From NCBI GenBank assembly GCA_021817685.1, contig JAKAGD010000042.1:1-6369 (forward strand): DNA of 6,369 nucleotides, written 5' to 3'. The position numbers and the translations under genes are program-made. Shown here one piece after another: positions 5,582 to 6,369 of this stretch. Within the stretch, counting starts at the first letter, position 1, and each line of letters starts with the position of its first letter. This stretch comes from a bacterium (GTDB lineage Bacteria; Patescibacteriota; Minisyncoccia; Phycocordibacterales; Phycocordibacteraceae). The notes under the pieces were generated by a model that was not told the origin of the DNA, ran no database searches, and saw nothing but the letters and a program-made list of their open reading frames with translations.

Positions 5582-6193
5582 ATGAAAACCGGACCACGAT
5601 ACAAAATAGCGAAGCGCCTCGGCGCGACCGTCTTTGAGAAAGCGCAGACGCAGAAGTTTGCGTTGTCCGCCGACCGCTCCGCTAAGAACAAGCGCCGCGG
5701 ACGCGGACGCCAGAGCGAGTACGGCAAGCAGATGCTCGAGAAGCAGAAGGTGCGCGTTACCTACGGCCTCACGGAACGCCAGTTCCGCAACTACGTGAAC
5801 AAGGCGCTTGAGGCGCACAGCGCACAGCCGTCGGACCGCCTCCATGAGCTCCTTGAGATGCGCTTGGACAACGTGGTCTGGCGCTTGGGCCTCACGCCCA
5901 CGCGCCGCGGCGCGCGCCAGATGGTAGCGCACGGCCACGTGATGGTGAACGGCAAGAAGAGCCGCGTCCCGTCGCAGGCGCTTCATGTGGGCGATGTTAT
6001 TGCCGTGCGCGACGGGTCCAAGGAGCACGGTGTGCTCGTCGGGTTCGCGGAGAAGTTCCTGGAGCGCCCGCTCCCGTCCTGGCTCACGTGGGACGCCAAG
6101 TCGATGGAGGGCGGCTTGAAGGAGCGTCCCACGTCCTCGTCGGCGGATCCGGCGGGCGACTTGGTCGCGGTGCTCTCGTTCTACACGCGCTAG
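5582..6193 (+). CDS. rpsD: 30S ribosomal protein uS4
   Basis: A 203-residue primary 16S rRNA-binding protein that nucleates small-subunit assembly; in E. coli it also represses its own operon. The N-terminal zinc motif of many bacterial S4 proteins is absent, so this is the Cys-free type. The region 38-72 contains RGRQSEYGKQMLEKQKVRVTY and ERQFRNYV, typical of the family. The S4 RNA-binding fold spans about 94-150, from RLDNVVWRLGL through MVAHGHVMVNGKKSRVP to the following VGDVIAV. The end, LSFYTR, is the standard C-terminus. It begins 12 bases after rpsK. No pseudoknot-like autoregulatory site was recognised before rpsM. Confidence 0.97.
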   Translation: MKTGPRYKIAKRLGATVFEKAQTQKFALSADRSAKNKRRGRGRQSEYGKQMLEKQKVRVTYGLTERQFRNYVNKALEAHSAQPSDRLHELLEMRLDNVVWRLGLTPTRRGARQMVAHGHVMVNGKKSRVPSQALHVGDVIAVRDGSKEHGVLVGFAEKFLERPLPSWLTWDAKSMEGGLKERPTSSSADPAGDLVAVLSFYTR

Positions 6194-6225
6194 TTTTATT
6201 ATTTACCGGTAATTACGATTGAGTT

Positions 6226-6369
6226 ATGGAATACCACATTACGCTTCCGAGTAAGCCCCGCATCGTCTCTGAAGAGGGACTGCAGGGCGTTTATGAAATA
6301 GATTCGCTGTACCCGGGCTACGGGCACACGCTCGGCAACAGCCTCCGCCGCATCATCCTGTCCTCGCTC
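6226..6369 (+). CDS. rpoA: RNA polymerase alpha subunit (partial, N-terminal)
   Basis: The first 48 codons are present, and the gene runs off the window end. The alpha subunit dimerises to start RNA polymerase assembly, and its N-terminal domain binds beta and beta-prime. The visible sequence includes YEIDSLYPGYGHTLGNSLRR followed by IILSSL, the conserved alpha-NTD dimerisation motif (usually G-x-G-x-T-L-G-N-A-L-R-R; here Ser replaces the Ala). The start is supported by a 32-base spacer after rpsD and the canonical distance to the motif. Only GAG (6221-6223) hints at a ribosome binding site. The position after rpsD is the standard alpha operon order; rplQ would be expected next, outside the window. 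Confidence 0.95.
   Translation, partial: MEYHITLPSKPRIVSEEGLQGVYEIDSLYPGYGHTLGNSLRRIILSSL

Noticed and set aside
5462..6028. Long open frame on the minus strand (188 codons) opposite rpsK and rpsD
   Set aside because: It spans two certain ribosomal protein genes and its composition is typical of an antisense shadow.
6203..6212. Perfect 10-base palindrome TTACCGGTAA between rpsD and rpoA
   Set aside because: No loop, so it cannot form a stable RNA hairpin or terminator, and a single short palindrome is not enough to claim an operator.

Overview
The window looks like a GC-rich piece of a Candidate Phyla Radiation (Patescibacteria) chromosome, most likely of the Parcubacteria/Paceibacteria type. 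Five things point there: a very compact alanyl-tRNA synthetase, a cysteine-free ribosomal protein uL36, almost no Shine-Dalgarno sequences, SD-less AT-rich start contexts, and a baseplate-J-like membrane protein of a kind I associate with that group. No rRNA, tRNA, CRISPR array, insertion sequence or phage gene is visible. All genes are on the + strand and all use the standard code.

Layout. Bases 1-67 hold the last codons of an upstream gene, probably an M3-family metallopeptidase. alaS (88-1953) follows with its own extended -10 element. Four bases after it comes a PilM/FtsA-like actin-fold protein (1958-2998). A second promoter then leads into a single-pass membrane protein with a baseplate-J-like exterior (3055-4278). 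Its cytoplasmic N-terminus begins with a short motif resembling the PilM-binding peptide of PilN. A third and stronger promoter (TTGACG, 17 bp, TAGATT) drives the alpha-type operon infA-rpmJ-rpsM-rpsK-rpsD-rpoA (4345 to the window end). rpoA is cut off after 48 codons.

How the genes work together. Most of the window is translation and transcription machinery: tRNA charging, initiation factor IF1, four ribosomal proteins and the RNA polymerase alpha subunit. The two middle genes are the unfamiliar part. They could form a membrane complex in which an actin-like cytosolic protein docks on the tail of a membrane-anchored extracellular protein, by analogy with PilM-PilN. This is an inference from gene order and motifs.

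The most useful sequence-level observations are these. The PilM/PilN-like pair is not accompanied by other pilus genes. AlaRS lacks both the segment before the editing core and the C-terminal domain. Cysteine is absent from every protein except AlaRS, where all four cysteines sit in motifs that could bind metal. A common TGCTA extended -10 motif lies so close to two start codons that leaderless mRNAs are likely. The only perfect Shine-Dalgarno string I noticed lies inside infA.
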